Assembly (NCBI GenBank): GCA_905182435.1
Contig: CAJJBN010000006.1
Location: 1-52,632 of the forward strand
DNA: 52,632 nt
Direction of reading: 5' to 3'
Source: Opitutaceae bacterium BACL24 MAG-120322-bin51
GTDB lineage: Bacteria; Verrucomicrobiota; Verrucomicrobiia; Opitutales; Coraliomargaritaceae
The position numbers and the translations under genes are program-made. This document shows, one piece after another, positions 50,474-52,632 of this stretch; position 1 is the first letter of the stretch, and every line of letters starts with the position of its first letter. The notes under the pieces were generated by a model. That model had not been told where the DNA came from. It searched no databases and saw only the letters and a list, made by a program, of their open reading frames with translations.

Positions 50474-51841
50474 TTAAAAGTAACTATCTAACGCCACTGC
50501 AGTCGTCTCATAGGTCGTATTGGTCATTTCTAACCACTCAAACACTTCATAGTCGGTGCCACCTAAATTCACGTCGGCTAAAGCCTCATCAAAGCTAAAA
50601 TGGCTATTGCCAACGAGTGACGCATCATACGCAACCACCGCACCATAGACGCGCCCGGAACTACCTCCACCCTTCAGTTCCACATTAGCATTTGGGGCAT
50701 ACACGGAAGCGGATAATTGACCATTGCCGTTAATTTTAATCGTCTGTTCGCCCTCATTAGTATTCGTCCCAATGACCTCTAGATACTCTGGGTTGGAGGA
50801 GTTTAAAATCCCATTGCCACCGATGGACACATCGCCTTCAACGAAGAGTTTCAAAGTGGCATCAGTATCCAGGGTAAGTGTCGCATTACCTTTTAACTCA
50901 AATGATCCAGTAACCACCAGTATGACGTCAATATTCGGGGCAATGACTAGCGACCCGCTGTTCCCTCCTAATGACCAATCACCATCTACGTAATAGGTGC
51001 CACTGGTCGTGATTGTTCCAGAAATGGGAAACACCCATCCGGACGAGACCGACGGAGCAGCGCGATTGGGAAAGGAAGCGTAATAATCCGTCAAAATCCG
51101 ATCTTCTTGGACGATCTGCGACTCACCGTAGGCGCTAATGGTACCATTTTTCCCGACATCGATAACATCCGACCCGGTTTGTCCAGCAGCAAGTGTAGCG
51201 CCAACCGCAACGTAACCATAGATATTTGCATTACCGATATCAATCGCATCGGTTTCAATCGAAACAGTAGAAACGCGGATTTCAGATCCTCTGTTACTGC
51301 TGCTGTAAGGGCCAATATCTGAGCTATAGCTATCCATCGTTACATTCTGACCTTTCAAAACGAAACCATTTTTCGAATCGAAACCATTTTTATATGGAAA
51401 GAACCCACTATTTAGCGCCACTTGCAGTTGCTTGGTGACATCCCCAGACGGATGGCCGGATACGATACCTTCTGAATGAATAGTCGGCGTATCAGAATTA
51501 GGGCCGGTTGCATCTTGTATGACCACTCGTATTGAGCCCGTCCTGCCATTGGTGATCTCCAATCCAGTGACTTTTCGTGTCCATGTGGACCCACTTACAT
51601 TCCAACCGCTAGTATCCTTATCATTCAGTGCATCGATTGCTAAGTCTACCCCGCCTTCAGCCAACGAAAAGCTTGCACCGATTAAAAGAGAACGCCTGGC
51701 TAAACGGTATTCCGATGATGTCAGCGTCATGTACCCGCCGACTAAAAGAGAGACGACAAACATCGCGATAATGGCAGTCATCAGTGCTGATCCCTCCTTG
51801 CCGCTAAGCACCTTCGCGGTCGTTGTATGGTATCGTTTCAT
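50474..51841 (-). CDS. PilX-like pilus assembly protein with beta-helix-like C-terminus
   Basis: 455 residues. The N-terminal membrane segment ([24 protein letters not shown]) followed by [25 protein letters not shown] is the PilX/PulK-type minor pilin pattern. The rest is a Ser/Gly/Asn-rich extracytoplasmic region. Its end ([21 protein letters not shown]...[23 protein letters not shown]) matches the repeat-rich domain seen in PilX-like surface proteins (DUF7305-type). Probably a minor component of a type IV pilus or type II-like pseudopilus. It follows the prepilin gene by 17 bases. Confidence 0.8.
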   Translation of the reverse strand: MKRYHTTTAKVLSGKEGSALMTAIIAMFVVSLLVGGYMTLTSSEYRLARRSLLIGASFSLAEGGVDLAIDALNDKDTSGWNVSGSTWTRKVTGLEITNGRTGSIRVVIQDATGPNSDTPTIHSEGIVSGHPSGDVTKQLQVALNSGFFPYKNGFDSKNGFVLKGQNVTMDSYSSDIGPYSSSNRGSEIRVSTVSIETDAIDIGNANIYGYVAVGATLAAGQTGSDVIDVGKNGTISAYGESQIVQEDRILTDYYASFPNRAAPSVSSGWVFPISGTITTSGTYYVDGDWSLGGNSGSLVIAPNIDVILVVTGSFELKGNATLTLDTDATLKLFVEGDVSIGGNGILNSSNPEYLEVIGTNTNEGEQTIKINGNGQLSASVYAPNANVELKGGGSSGRVYGAVVAYDASLVGNSHFSFDEALADVNLGGTDYEVFEWLEMTNTTYETTAVALDSYF

Positions 51842-51858
51842 GAGATTTAGTTTCGGTT

Positions 51859-52458
51859 CTAATTCATATTTCGCATCATAAAGCGTGCTGAAATAATATA
51901 GTCAGTATTGTCGAGGGCCATCACGGTTCGTATTAATTCCGCATCTAATTGTAAGCTTTTAGCCCACTCATTAACAGATGCAACCGGCCCCGAAATGGAT
52001 TCGAAGTCGTCACCTGGGGCTTGAAAAAATTGTATTTTAAACTGCTGCATACCAGTCAAAAGATTCGATTCGCTTTCCGTGCCCTCATAGTTTTCGATCC
52101 GGCGCAATATGCCGCTAGTCGGATCATAACTATACGTCACCGACCTATCTCCATAGTAATCAGGGAACGTCAGATTCAATCCTTGATCTGTGTAGACGAC
52201 GCCATTTGAGCTAGTTGCACCGATGACCGTAATTCCTTCCGCTGCACGTACATCTCGAGAAAATAATTCTAGCGCCTGACGACTCTCAGAGCTCATATCA
52301 ACGTATTCACCAACGCTGGCCGAACTTTTAGCAAACACCATGAACGTCCCCGTAATTGAGCCGAGCGCAATCATCAGGATGGTCATTGAAAACATCAACT
52401 CAACCAGCGTAAAAGCACGGAGCGGATGTCTATTTGTATTAGTTGAGGTAGTAATCAT
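51859..52458 (-). CDS. prepilin (PilW/PulJ-like minor pilin)
   Basis: About 199 residues from the ATG at 52456-52458 (MITTSTNTNRHPLRAFTLVELM). This start overlaps the upstream stop codon and is preceded by GGAGG, which lies in the extra residues of the longer frame (52470), so the shorter start is preferred. The prepilin motif RAFTLVELMFSM has Ala, not Gly, before the cleaved Phe, then a hydrophobic helix. The downstream region (DMSSESRQALELFSRDVRAAEGI) is typical of PilW/PulJ minor pilins. It would be processed by a prepilin peptidase and join a type IV pilus or secretion pseudopilus. Translationally coupled to the partial gene upstream. Confidence 0.85.
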   Translation of the reverse strand: MITTSTNTNRHPLRAFTLVELMFSMTILMIALGSITGTFMVFAKSSASVGEYVDMSSESRQALELFSRDVRAAEGITVIGATSSNGVVYTDQGLNLTFPDYYGDRSVTYSYDPTSGILRRIENYEGTESESNLLTGMQQFKIQFFQAPGDDFESISGPVASVNEWAKSLQLDAELIRTVMALDNTDYIISARFMMRNMN

Positions 52459-52632
52459 TGACGCCTCCATCGGTGAAAAATGTTACATAATTTAAAGTAT
52501 GCACTCGCCCTTTCAGCATCAGTTGCAATACTTAGATCTAAGTCTCCGCCCGTCAGTTCTGTTGCAACCGCACCGACGTAAGAGTCCGCTCCGAATTGAG
52601 CAACAATCTGCTCCTGGAATTTTTCAGTTAGT
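52455..52632 (-). CDS. C-terminal part of an unrecognised protein (5' end outside window)
   Basis: An open frame enters from the window edge and encodes the last 58 residues (...TEKFQEQIVAQFGADSYVGA, then a mixed segment ending NIFHRWRRQ). Its TGA stop overlaps the start of the prepilin gene (ATGA at 52455-52458). Position in a pilin-type operon suggests another pilus or pseudopilus component (PilV-like or assembly factor), but nothing in the visible part proves it. Confidence 0.55.
   Translation of the reverse strand, partial: LTEKFQEQIVAQFGADSYVGAVATELTGGDLDLSIATDAERASAYFKLCNIFHRWRRQ

Overview
The window reads as chromosomal DNA of a Verrucomicrobiota bacterium, probably of the Opitutae / Puniceicoccales (Coraliomargarita-like) branch. 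This placement is inference from gene content and style: Bat-type VWA/BatD genes, a formylglycine sulfatase with a HEAT-like tail, HI0933-family flavoproteins, a SUI1/YciH factor, prepilin genes with an Ala-Phe cleavage site, start codons mostly without Shine-Dalgarno sequences, and short palindromic or heptad repeats between genes. No rRNA, tRNA, CRISPR array, prophage or intact insertion sequence was seen.

Layout. 1-4.6 kb: two Bat genes (BatB/C-like and BatD/E-like fusions). 4.7-6.3 kb: a ParA-type ATPase gene lacking its middle, followed by an unrecognised gene. 6.4-12.1 kb (minus): the 2-oxoglutarate dehydrogenase operon odhA-odhB-lpdA. 12.2-12.9 kb: a small ORF coupled to a SUI1-family gene. 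13-21.1 kb (minus): an HI0933 flavoprotein, a decayed cytidylate-kinase-like gene, uup, galM, a tandem Usp protein and a SulP transporter. 21.3-24.8 kb: a SWIM-SNF2 helicase. 25-26.1 kb (minus): rplU-rpmA and a small membrane protein. 26.2-29.4 kb: Fur family, TPR protein, priA. 29.8-34.6 kb (minus): malQ, sulfatase, second HI0933-type flavoprotein. 35-39.2 kb (minus): fabD, lepA, lepB. 39.4-40.8 kb (minus): a hipB-hipA pair. 41.5-44.9 kb (minus): gap-pgk-tpiA. 45.2-46.4 kb: desaturase. 46.7-49.2 kb (minus): a pullulanase-like GH13 enzyme. 49.4-50.5 kb: mnmA. 50.5 kb to the end (minus): pilus/pseudopilus-type genes.

Most genes are core metabolism: TCA cycle, lower glycolysis, alpha-glucan handling by malQ and the GH13 enzyme, fatty acid synthesis and desaturation, and protein export. 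The accessory interest lies in four places. The hip locus encodes a full-length HipA whose ATP-binding and catalytic residues all appear replaced, downstream of an intact hipB and operator-like palindromes. The Fur homologue lacks the usual regulatory histidines. Several genes are preceded by C/U/A-rich heptad-like leaders instead of Shine-Dalgarno sites. A dispersed 25-bp repeat supplies the start codon of lepB.

Caution on sequence quality: uup, priA and mnmA are each interrupted by what looks like a single-base indel, malQ by a short indel, and the kinase-like gene by several. priA and mnmA are normally important genes, so some of these breaks may be assembly errors rather than biology.
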